Shown here: one piece after another, positions 49,700 to 60,260 of the stretch
Position numbering within the stretch: position 1 is the first letter of the stretch
Layout: each line of letters begins with the position of its first letter
Assembly (NCBI GenBank): GCA_021234155.1
Contig: JAJEKV010000033.1
Coordinates: 15,195,422 to 15,259,421 of the forward strand
Origin: Isoetes taiwanensis
Lineage: Eukaryota > Streptophyta > Lycopodiopsida > Isoetales > Isoetaceae
Reading direction: 5' to 3'
DNA length: 64,000 bases
The notes under the pieces: model-generated
Told to the model about the DNA's origin: nothing
The model's database searches: none
The model's input: the letters and a program-made list of their open reading frames with translations, nothing else
Program-made: the position numbers and the translations under genes

Positions 49700-50650
49700 G
49701 CCTAGGTGGCATGCCTGAGCCACCTTGGCATGTTGAAGCCTAGGTGGCATGTTGGAGCCCGCGTGGGATGTTGGAGCCTAGGTGGCGTGTAACATGTTGG
49801 AGCATGCGTGGCATGTTTGAGCCACCTTAGCATGTTGGAGCCCACATGGCATGTTGGAGTCCACGTGGCATGTTTGAGCCACCTTGGCATGTTGGAGCCT
49901 AGGTGGCATGTTGGAGCCAACTTGGCATGTTTGAACCACCTTGTGATGCCTGAGCCACCTTGGCATGTTGGAGCATAGGTGGCATGTTGGAGCCCAAGTG
50001 GCATGTTTAAAAGGTGGCATGTTGGAGTCTAGGTGGCATGTTGGAGCCCATGTGGCATGTTTGAGACACCTTGGCATGTTTGAGCCCACGTGGCATGTTT
50101 GAGCCAACGAGGTGGCATGTTGGAGCCCATGTGGAATGTTTGAGCCACTTAGGCATGTTGGAGTCTAGGTGGCATGTTGGAGCCCATGGCATGTTTGAGA
50201 CACCTTGGTATGCTTGAGCCTCGGTGGCATGTTTGAGCCACCTTGGCATGTTGGACCCTAGGTGGCATGTTTGAGCCACCTCGTCATGTTGGAGCCCACA
50301 TGGAATGTTTGAGCCAACTAAGTGGCATGTTGCAGCCCATGTGGCATGTTTGAGCCACCTTGGCATGTTGGAGCCTAGGTGGCATGTTTGAGCCACCTTG
50401 GAATGTTGGAGCCTAGGTGGCATGTTGGAGCCCAGCGTGGCATTTTTGAAGCCTAGGTGGCATGCTTGAGCCACCTTGGCATGTTTGACCCTATGTGGCA
50501 TGTTGGAGCCTAGGTGGCATGTTTGACCACCTTGGCATGTGGAGCCTAGGTGGCATGGTAGAGCCCACGTGGCATCGCGCGAACCACCTTGGCATGTTGG
50601 AGCCCGCATGGCATGTTAGATCTGCATGGCATGTTAGAGCCCACATGACA
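49700..50650 (-). repeat. 19-bp tandem array, inverted half (right arm)
   Basis: Mirror of 6480-7440. Orientation switches at 49681-49700, the same junction sequence as in the left arm, so the switch predates the large inversion duplication. Confidence 0.95.
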
Positions 50651-51079
50651 TCTTTGGAGAGTGGCATGAATCATGATGGATCCTAGGGGCACAACGTTTG
50701 AACCATAAAAATGAACATATGAATTAAACCATTAAAAAAATATTTCATATAACCAAGATGGACGACTAAGATCTTGATCCCCATCCTATTATATTATTGG
50801 CCCTTAGAACGACGGCTGTGATTCACGATGATATCAACGGCCAGGATATTGATCCGGGTCCTCTCCTTTCATTGGCTCTAGCAGGCCTGGGATTAATGGC
50901 CCTGTATTTTTTCATTTCCCTCCATTATGGCGATGGTGGGGCTTCTTTGCGCCCTGTATTTTTTCATTCCCTCCCTTAGCTATGACGATGCCGGAGCTCC
51001 TTCCGGTTATGGCTTGCAGCTTCCAGTTATGGTTCCGGTTATGGTTTGTTATGGTGAGGAGGAGCAGAGGTTATGATCC

Positions 51080-51260
51080 TGCTGCCGTAGCAACATCTCG
51101 GCCAGATCCGGCATTTTTACAGAGCGGATCTTTTTTCAAAGATCTTTCGGCCAAATCCATAGCAAACATCTCGCCCGGATCCGGCATCGTTCAGTAGCGG
51201 ATCTTTCTTTCGGCATCTTTCGGCCGGATCCGTAAAAGCATCTCGGCCAGATCCGTAGTA
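51080..51260. repeat. Diverged 'atctcggccagatccg' repeats
   Basis: Mirror of 5887-6056, with a different number and order of subunits. Confidence 0.6.
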
Positions 51261-52905
51261 GGCGCTTTTGTAGGTTACATGCAAAGCAAGGGAGAAATAA
51301 TCAGGTCTGCTTTTGTTTGAACTCTATTTGCTGCTTTCTACTTCGGTGAAATGAAAGCTGCTATTTTGTTTCTCAGATTTCTCTTTTTTCTTCATATTTT
51401 GCTTTCCCATAGGGACCATTCTATTATCAGCGGAGTTAGGGTTTCGAAGCGGCTAGGAGCAGCTGATTAGCCTGCAAAGAACACATGAGGTCCACTCAAG
51501 CTTTTCATCTTCTTTGATTTTTTTCCGGATAAATCACAAAGATGACTCATTTCTTTGATTTTTTTCTTGGATAGAATTTGCTGCTGGTGCTCGTGTTTTT
51601 GCCTTGACTTGATGATATGCTGCTTTCCTACCAAAGCAGTAGTTTTTCTCCCTTCAAAACCTTCACTATTTGTACATGCATCTTATTTCCAGTTTATGGC
51701 ATCTTATTTTTGTTGATCAAAGAAGTTAAGCTATGATATGATTAATGGAAATAAAATCATTCATTTCTTCAACTTCGGTTATGCAGTTTATGGTTTATTG
51801 TCTAAATTTTGTGTGTTCATCTTTTCCATCCAATCTCATGGTTGTAATGACACATTTATTTGTCGACAATGATCTATCAATCAAAAGATAAAACAAAAGA
51901 TAAAATAAAATAACTTTGATAGGGAAGCACTTACAATTAATGATTCAAACCAAACGACAATAAATTACAATGCCAAACGAATATGATCCTATTGTTTTTT
52001 AATTGTGGTATATATTAGTTTTTTATTTGAATGTATGCCACGTGCCAATATATGATTAGTTAGAAGTTATATTAGAAACAACACCTTGTTTTTTCTATAT
52101 GTGCTAATAATGTTTTTATTTGAAAAAGTAAGCCCACGTGTCTATACTTGATTAGTTAAAATACCATTTTATTATTTATAAAATATGCCCGCAGCGTCAA
52201 TATTTCATTAGTTAAAGGCAATTGAAAACAACACCTTGTTTTTTCTATATGTTATTATAATAATTTTTTACATGTCCGTAATTTAGAAAAACAATACTTA
52301 ATAGCATAAAAAACAACATCAAGATTTCAAAAACACACGTGGTACTTTGTTAAATAACATGTAACTATTTTTAAAAACAATCTTACTTTCATGTTGTAAT
52401 TTAGCTTTCCACATATGGTAATATGAAGACCTACATATGTAATTTTGAAGATAAACAACGCATGGTTCTATTAAAAACAACAGTGAATGAAAAAAAAAAA
52501 CACACGTTGATAAAAAATCACAAAAACCATGTCAATTTTTTCTACGCGTGGATTTTTCTGCCAAAAAACCACTGTCTCTTTGTGCAAATCCGGATAAACA
52601 GGCCACGTGGACTTTTGGGGCCATTTTGGTGTTGTTTTTGGCATAAAACAACATTTCCGTACAACTAAAAAACAACTGTGGACCAAAATTCGGGGTCAGT
52701 GTGTAAGGTTTGAGATAATGTACTTAATGGTGTTAATTTTGTAAATGTATTGTAAATTTTTTGGGGCTCTTGCTGCCCTACGTAACCCCCTGTGTGAATA
52801 TGCACCCAAACCAAAGGGGGTTTCAGGGGGATTTTGATTTAAATGTGTTGGATGCAATGGTTTATATTAATTAATGTTAATGATAGTTATGTGTCGATTG
52901 CTATA

Positions 52906-53545
52906 TTAAAAAAAAATTTGGGCCCTTCGGGCCCTTAAGAAGGAATTTCACATATTAGAAACAACGATACAAACTATACTAAATGTTAGAAACAATGAGA
53001 GAGACTATATTAAATGAGTCAATGTGTATTTTTGGGCCCTTCGGGCCATAACAAATTCGAACATGCAACACAACATGATCTTTATGGTAGGACCTCTTAA
53101 TACATTTACAATATTGTACAAGCATCTCTTAAACACATTCGCACAAATATTCTCTTAAATATTGTACCACAATGGCTTAAAAATCCTACAACAGCCTCAT
53201 GATCATGACACTTGTAATACTGTTTTCTGTTTGTGTAACCAGTCTAGGTACCTTCTTTGTGATATTCCCATAAGGAAGGAAGGAAGGAAGATATAAGATG
53301 GCAATAATGGTCCCACTGCTAAATAACTTGAATTCTGCATTAGAATATCTCTTATTGCCTATGTTTTTATTGGTTCAGTTCAAGCTCTTCAAAATTACTT
53401 GATAGAACATATTTTTGTCGAAATAATTTTTCATATCCCTTATTGATCACTGCAAATTTTTCTGATTGAGTGAAGAACAAGACAGGCAAGTCTGTAGGCT
53501 TCAAGGCCATGCTAGGAATAACGTTAATAATCTCATCCTGATGAT
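52906..53545. other. Gene-free stretch beside the transposon
   Basis: Mirror of about 3610-4224, with the two GGGCCC hairpins. It differs by a (GGAA)n insertion at about 53274-53295 absent from the left arm. An unidentified minus-strand frame ends at 53367. Confidence 0.6.
53274..53295. repeat. (GGAA)n insertion, right arm only
   Basis: On the minus strand the right arm reads CTTAT, then ATCTTCC(TTCC)n, then CTTAT, where the left arm (about 3861) has a single CTTAT. It is either a microsatellite expansion or the tail of a fully truncated LINE with a 5-bp duplication. Confidence 0.55.
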
Positions 53546-53804
53546 TTTTGGGTGTAAATTTGATATTGGTACCCAATTTTGAGCGAAAGCACCAAGCACT
53601 TGAAGCACCTAAAATTCGAGTAGCCATCTAAAATTCGAGTAGCCATAATACATAGAATCTCGCATGATTGCCTCGGTTCCGTCGCCTTTTTTTGCTTCCT
53701 GGCTTTCCCCTTTTTCGATCCCAAATTTTCGAATCCCCTGTTTCCGAAAGCTCCTCCAACGAAATCAATTTTTCCTTTTCATCCTTCGATCCAATCGTCT
53801 CAGC

Positions 53805-54890
53805 ATGGCCGAAGCAGTTACAGAGCAGGAATTCATAGACATTCACGGTTTGGCAGGAGAAGGAATTCAGCCATCTTTGAGACAGAAATGGCTTGAACAA
53901 AATGTAACAGATGCGCAATGGTACTCAGTTTGGCAAGAAGCACCAAACAATAAGATGAAACTTCTTATGGTCCAGCCTCGGCTCAAGGAAAAATTGAATA
54001 CATTGTTGAAGAAGCTATATCAAACAGAAAACATTCCCAACAATGAAGTAAGAAAGCAGGTAGCTTATGCTTTTGCTTGGGTTTGTGACTCGGCTGCTGC
54101 AAATCCTGAAAATCATAAGATCAATTGGGCGTCTTTTGGAGCTCAAATTATGAAGTACAGAAGTTGCAGGTCAAAGGGGAGGGAAGTTGCAAGTTCAAGC
54201 AAAGGTACTCCTACCCAAAACTCTAAATTAGACCAGTCTGCTTTGATAGAGAATTTTGAGTTGATCAAATTAAATGCAAACAAACTTGAGAATGAGAGGG
54301 CAGAAATGTTTGAAGAGGTGCAGGCAATTGATGTCAATTTAGCTGCTGAAGCTAAATCCAATTCAAAATTTACTACTGAGTTAGAAGAGAGCAGGACAAA
54401 GGCTGAGAATTTGAAGATTTCAATTTCTGAATTGGATGATGAAAAAGCAGATTTCAGAAAAGATCTTGAGATGTCTCTCACTATGGAGATATATTATATG
54501 CAGAGACTCGAGAAGCTTATCACAGATGCAGATCAGGAAACAAGTATTTTGAGGAAGCAAAAGTTAGAAGATGAGATAAAAGACAAGGATGAAAGAATTT
54601 CAGAATTGAGAGGGTACCTTAACCATTTTTTAACTGAAGCATGTGACTTCCACACCTTCTCGCATCAACACTATAAGGAGAACACTACGGGGCTTTGCAA
54701 TTTTGGTACTTTCTTTGTTTTGTGTGGCCTAACTTTCCATGACAGGTACAAATTGTCATTGACCTTATTTTGTGATCATGAATACCATCTAGCATGTGCG
54801 ACTTTATTGAAGGAAGGTAAGTGCAAGGTATGTGATGTGTCCATTCATCATTTATATATTGAACTGGGCATGACAATGAGAATTGCCTAA
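53805..54890 (+). CDS. Coiled-coil protein with RING-H2-like tail (transposon cargo)
   Basis: The frame from ATG 53805 starts MAEAVTEQEFIDIHG. An N-terminal helical domain (about residues 1-125, KQVAYAFAWVCDSAAANPEN) is followed by a coiled coil (about 145-270, runs such as ELEESRTKAENLKISIS) and a Cys/His tail: CDHEYHLACATLLKEGKCKVC spacing gives C-x-H-x2-H-x2-C-x8-C-x2-C, like the second half of a RING-H2 finger. The first Cys pair is degenerate. An in-frame ATG at 53664 exists, but 53805 has the better context and lies after the terminal repeats. A strong donor (GAAG-GTAAGT at about 54818) suggests splicing into the downstream unit, in which case this and 54967-56859 are one gene. Function unknown; DNA or protein binding is inference. 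Confidence 0.55.
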   Translation: MAEAVTEQEFIDIHGLAGEGIQPSLRQKWLEQNVTDAQWYSVWQEAPNNKMKLLMVQPRLKEKLNTLLKKLYQTENIPNNEVRKQVAYAFAWVCDSAAANPENHKINWASFGAQIMKYRSCRSKGREVASSSKGTPTQNSKLDQSALIENFELIKLNANKLENERAEMFEEVQAIDVNLAAEAKSNSKFTTELEESRTKAENLKISISELDDEKADFRKDLEMSLTMEIYYMQRLEKLITDADQETSILRKQKLEDEIKDKDERISELRGYLNHFLTEACDFHTFSHQHYKENTTGLCNFGTFFVLCGLTFHDRYKLSLTLFCDHEYHLACATLLKEGKCKVCDVSIHHLYIELGMTMRIA

Positions 54891-54966
54891 AGTAATAGAT
54901 GTGCCCACGACAAAAGGCTCTTGTAGAAGATGCAAACACATGTAGATGAGAGTCCTCTAAATCAAC

Positions 54967-56859
54967 ATGGTACACCTGCTAAGGCCAATTAGTGAAGCAG
55001 ATACAGGAAATGCACAACAATTGTTAATGGACCAATTAATGATGAGTCCTAGGAAGATCTTGAGTCCTAGGAAGATCTTAAGGAGAAAAGCTGCAGGTCG
55101 AAAGATAATTACTGAAGAAGCTTCCATTGCAAGTCCTGAGGATAAGGAACCTGCTGACAAGGATGCAGGTGACAATGAGGAGGTAGAGAGTACACCTGTT
55201 AGAGAGAAGAGGGTAGCAACCAAGAGGAAAAGTGCAGGTACTGAAATGGGAAACAAGAAGAAAGCAAAGAACACAGAATCAACTAAGAAAGCAAGTAAGA
55301 AAGGAAAGAATACTGAATCAGTTGTGAAGAGGAAATACAATTTCAGGAGGAGGGCACTTGATAAGGACTTGGAAAAGGCTGATACAGAGCAGGTAAACTT
55401 GGAATCTGAAGAAGCTGCAGTGCAAGCAAACTCTGCTACAGGGCCACCAGTAACTGAAGAATTGGTAGATGCACGAATTGAAGAGGATGAAGAAATATTT
55501 GAAGATGCCCGAAATGACATGGCATCTCAGGTGGCTTCTGACAAGACTACAGGTAACAAAGCTGAGAGATTGAAAGCAATGATAGAGTGTCTGAAGGGCA
55601 ATGATAATGTGTCTATTAAGAGTTTCTATTAGCTAATGTTTTAATGCTCAGGTACACTTGTATTGGAAGAAGAAATTGAACATGTTGAGAAATTGAACAC
55701 TCAATTGAATCTTGTACCATACAGGTTAATATAATGGAATTTTGAAGTTGTATTTTTATTTAATAAGTGTCCTTTATGTTTACTTTATGTTTTTTGACTG
55801 ATAGGTGTACAGGACAGTCCTCTATGAAGAGGAAACTGCTCATATTAGATGTTAATGGTGTTCTAGTTAAGACTTATCATAGGGACAGTCCAGTGCATGT
55901 GGACAATAGCCTGTACATCACAAAAACAAGCAGAAAACTAGTTGTGGTAAGGCCTAATGCACGAGAATTCCTGAAAGAGGGTAAAAGCATGTTAGGGTGT
56001 CCCTTAAAAAGTATTATTTAGTGACCAAAAAAGTACCTAAAAAGGTACCCAGGACTGGGTACTGGGTACCCGTGTAATATCTCAATAAAAGTTACATTTT
56101 AGAACTTTTATATATATTTTGGTCTCCGGTAGCATGATCTTTATCTTAACTTTGAATATTAATGCGTCCTTGACTTTTATTTTAGACCTTTATACTAGTT
56201 TTAATGAAAATAAAAATGAAAAAGTACCCAGTTCTGAAGTACCTAGTGTATGTACTTTTGCAGGTTCCAAAAGTGGTACACCCTAACATGCTTTTACCTA
56301 AGAAGCAATTACTCATTTTGATATAGCCATTTGGTCTTCCATGAACCAGCACAATGTGAATGAAGTTCTAGATGTGATAGCACCAATCATTAGACGAGAC
56401 TTTGTATTCATATGGGATCAGTCTAAGTGCTTGGAGATGCCATTTAGATGGCCAATTCAGTCTTCAAAACCATTGTACATGAAGCCTCTGTCAAGAGTTG
56501 TGATTGACTACCCACAATATGATGGCTGCTGCATATTGTTGGATGATAGCATTCACAAAACTTTTGCTTCTCCACCATTCACATCTCTCTTGATACCATC
56601 CTTCACACTTGATCCAGATGATACTATGTTGGACAAATACATGCAGGTGCTTAAAGATGTTTCTCAGGTTGAAGACTTCACACAAATTCTGAAAGCAAAC
56701 TGCAGACCAGAAGATTACACACAGGAAGCACTTGACATTTTGGATACAATGGCAGAGCAACAATTGGGAGAGGAGACATCAACCTTTGGTGAAGATTTAT
56801 TGCAATGGTCAACTACAATGGCTAAGGGAGACTTATCCACTTTGAGGAAAACAAGGTGA
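54967..56859 (+). CDS. FCP1/NIF-type HAD phosphatase-like protein (transposon cargo, 4 exons)
   Basis: The splice model 54967-55552, 55652-55724, 55805-55980, 56303-56859 uses GT-AG sites throughout and keeps one frame of 463 codons. The N-third is Lys-rich and low complexity (KKAKNTESTKKASKKGKN). The C-half is a HAD domain of the FCP1-like class: KRKLLILDVNGVLVKTYH (motif I, with Asn in place of the second Asp of DxDx), HFDIAIWSSMNQHNV (motif II region), FVFIWDQSKC, KPLYMKPLSRV and CCILLDDSIHK (motif III/IV). Such proteins dephosphorylate proteins such as the RNA polymerase II CTD; the DxN variant occurs, as I recall, in a plant branch of uncertain activity. The start is uncertain because upstream exons from 53805 may join. 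The third intron is formed by an inverted-repeat element. Confidence 0.8.
55981..56297. mobile_element. MITE-like inverted-repeat element forming an intron
   Basis: A perfect 20-bp inverted repeat, gtaaaagcatgttagggtgt at 55981-56000 and its complement at 56278-56297, brackets about 280 bp. The first base of the repeat is the first base of the GT donor; the AG acceptor used lies 5 bp beyond the other end (56301-56302). The HAD frame is continuous only if this segment is removed. No coding sequence inside. Confidence 0.75.
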
Positions 56860-57469
56860 AAAGGTACAAAAGTTTCTTGACATGTAGGTCGGTGCTTGTA
56901 ATTTTTCATTGCAAATGTCTGAGGCCACAATACATGAGGCTTTACAAGCCACAATTTTGATGTACAAATTTTGATATAAATATAAATCTTCAGTTTACAA
57001 TGCTTAAATCAGTATGAATGTTTTTAAATCATTATCTCTTGCATACAGTTTTTTGATTTGTAACTTCAACCCGAGTTTGGGAGGTTACACATTATTTGTT
57101 GGCAGGTGTCTTCAGCCATAGTATACAATCCACAATTCTCTTCATCTGCAATCATTTCAAAGTTAGCTAATCTTACTAGATGGCTGTACACACTAGCCAC
57201 AGGTTGGTCATCCAGTAGCTCAAATTGGAGACCACCCAACTGTTTATAATAATGTCTGAAACAATAATGATTCAACCCCAAATACATTTCCCCATCCATC
57301 TACATAGTCTTCCAGCAATGTGTTTTTTGCTTCTCTGCACTTTAAGACATAAAAATCAACTCCCTCTTCATTACCTTCTTCTGCATTGACAGCAAAGTTA
57401 TCTCCAACCTCAACCATAGAACTAGTTATGTCATAGTCTTCTTCTTCTTCCTCCTCTTCATGTTCATCT

Positions 57470-58215
57470 CAGGGAAAATTTTAAGGGACCTATAATTTTG
57501 TATAAGTATAATGAATTGGCCATTCCTTGTAGAATATGCCCCCAAAAGTGTAGCCTGAACTGGCCATTTTTCCTATTTTTTTCCATTGTGGATGCAACCC
57601 AATTGGCAATTTTTGAACCAAATATCTAATAATGTGTAGCTCAAATGGCAAATTTTAGCTAGATTCTTATTAAATATAGAGCTAATTGCCCACACATAAA
57701 GAAGCCGCTACCCTATATAAATGTGTTTAAGTTTCATGTTATATGAATTTCATACATGCACAGATTGCTGGTAGGGTGGAAATCGGATGCCAGAATCTTC
57801 GTAAAGAGGATTGAAAAGTACCTCGACATTTTATTTTCCAAAAGAGCGAAATTATTCGTAGTTGGTAGATATATTGGAATAAAAATTTCTAATAATATTG
57901 GCCCCCCCTGAGTGACGATTTTATGAGGGGGGCCTCTTAATGAATTAAGATATGGCGAACTTAAGGCATAACTGGCCATTCCATAAGCATATCTAGTTCT
58001 CACTTGGGACTGAATGGCCCCAAAGTCGACACCACTCCAATTAGCAAACATCTAATTGGCCATTCTAATGTCGTAATGGGCAATAAAGTGTCACGAAATG
58101 GCGAATCTGCAGGCAGTCCATAGGTAAGGCATCCTACTCAAGCCGGCCGTCGCATTTTGCCTGAACCTGTAATTTGTGGCCAAATGGCCCGCCGGGGCCA
58201 CTAAAATTTTCGCTG
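57470..58215. mobile_element. 746-bp hAT MITE nested in the transposase
   Basis: The ends are CAGGGAAAATTTTA and, reversed, CAGCGAAAATTTTA. The 8-bp duplication GTTCATCT flanks both sides (57462-57469, 58216-58223). Removing it rejoins the transposase frame (DLQIEDE to EEEEEEDYD). The interior carries at least eight subterminal copies of a TGGCCATT-like motif and a GGCCCCCC/GGGGGGCC hairpin near 57899-57937. Confidence 0.88.
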
Positions 58216-59239
58216 GTTCATCTTCTATCTGCAAGTCCTCATCTGCTGTTTTATTAGCATCATTAGCTGAGTTAATCTCTTTCAGTTTTAGTTCACAAGT
58301 TTCCCAACCACCAATACGTGGTTTGGTGCTGCATAAGTCCCATTGGAATTGAACACAACTCTCACAAAAGCAAGAAAGAGGTCTATAAGCTACCTTTAAA
58401 GTGTTCTCCCTGTCACATGGTCTTATGCAGTGGAGTTGTGTGGTTCCCTTCAAAGTATGACAATCAAACCTGTCTGATCTGTCTATTTTTGAGGATTCAA
58501 TGTCCCAAAAATACCTGCACAAGTGCCAAGTGTTGTAAGTGCTTGTAGTGCTGACATAGTCAAAAAATATATACATGTAAAAATATGAACAAATATTCTT
58601 TAGTAGTAACTGAAACCTGCTTGTAATGTGTGTAATATGCAAATTACAACCATAGCTACAAACAATATTTGCAGGTTCAAACCATTTATTGTTTGAAGTA
58701 ATTCAGACACAGGTGCTTTATGTGGGCAGCACTTCACAGGGTTACAGAAAAACATAAGCAAATTTTACCTTGATAAGTCATTATCAGAAGGATTGTTGCT
58801 GAAGTGCCACCTAAGAAATGCAACCACCTCCTTTGCACATTGCAATTTTCTTCCATTATATTTCATCTGTTCCTTTGTTAGAATCCTCTTGATGACAGCT
58901 CCAGCACCATCATGCTCACCTTTTCCATGTGAGCTAGCAAAAAAATTCCAGATAATATCCTTTTCAAGTCGATTGTGAAACCTGCCAAGGAAGTAAAATG
59001 GTCTTGAAGACTTAAACTGTGCAGAACAACCATCACTCCAAAAAACATGTTTTTTATAGTTAACTCCAATAGATTGTAGCCAATCTGCATGATTTTGGAG
59101 ACAATGCTGAACAAACTCAGTATCATGAGTTTTGTCATCACTGATGTAGAAATGAGTCTCCTTCACAATTCCTTTCAAGGAGTCTTGCCTTTTCTCTTTT
59201 GCAACAGGGAATAAATTACTAATCGCATATTTCTTATTA

Positions 59240-60260
59240 GCCAGAATGACTTTAGCTAAACTTGCTTGATATTAATCTCAAAACTTTCTGTGGTTTAGCT
59301 AAACTCTATACATTTTTTCTCTCATACTTTCTAGCATGTCTCTTATTCATAGATTGAGCATGTCTCGACATTGCTTACAACAGCCAAATAAACTCCCTGG
59401 AATACAAACAAAATGCCATTTAGTGTTTTCCAATAGATCTGTTCACTTCGATCATGCCATCACACGGTCGTTTGCAGATTTTTAATTTAAAATCTGAGGA
59501 CAGAAATGTCCATATGCTTTATACATATCTAAACAACATATGTGTGAACGGATTTACCTCCAAAAGAGCCAGGGAAAAATCACATGCCGCTGCCATTGCC
59601 CAGGAAAAAACCATATGTGTAAAGCACAAACAGAGATACTGTAGGTAATGCTCATACTTTGTGCTTGAGTTTCTCATATCCAGCAAATCCAGTCTCAATA
59701 TGCTTATGCTTATGCTGGCCCTGTGTTAGTAAATAGAGACGCCCTATGTTAGTCAATAGAGTCAGATTGGATAAATTGGACCAACATGTAATTCCTCATG
59801 GATATGTATTTGCTACTGCTACAGGTTATGAAATATTGCATCGAAGGGCATGCTACTTGTTTGTAGTTCACCAAATTGTGCAGGTGTTGCTCACCACGGC
59901 TCTTGACCACACGGAGGTGTATGAGCTAAGACTGCCCCAATGATGTTTGCAGTGCCAGTGGCCCAACCCAAAGGAGTCCGCCCAAATGGAGATTGACCAA
60001 ATGTCCATGGCTGTGAAATAGACCCAAGCAAATTTGATATTGGAGCCGCAAAGATATTCACAGTTAAAAATCAGACAACTGCCTATAACTGCAAAATTTC
60101 CAAAACTAAATACATGTCTTTTGCTCACATCTCTGCGTAAGACGGTCTAATCCGCAACATACGTACCAAGACGGCAGTTAAAAAGACATGCTCAACGACA
60201 GGTTCTGTCTTAGCAGACCTCTTTGCTTCACTAACATGAAATTGAGCAGAATGTAAACTA
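59240..60260. other. Intron or replaced segment of the transposase
   Basis: No exon with the expected first catalytic block is seen. Minus-strand snippets such as HKHKHIETGFAGYEKLKHKV (59720-59660) and a GRTPLGWATGTANII-like snippet (about 59970-59930, weakly ankyrin-like) may be exon remnants or foreign sequence. Confidence 0.35.

Larger units (their letters stand above)
43445..52905. mobile_element. Foldback-like composite element with long TIRs, right arm
   Basis: Mirror of 4225-9056 with matching termini: 'atatagcaatcgacacat' at 43445 and its complement ending at about 52905. It is about 4.6 kb longer than the left copy because it retains the block 43700-48100. The left copy most likely lost this interior, since its inner junction places a third terminus copy directly against the 19-bp array. 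Confidence 0.6.

Noticed and set aside
59868-60128. Ankyrin-repeat gene inside the transposon
   Set aside because: A single GRTPLGWA-like snippet in one frame, with stops around it, is too weak to support an ankyrin domain.
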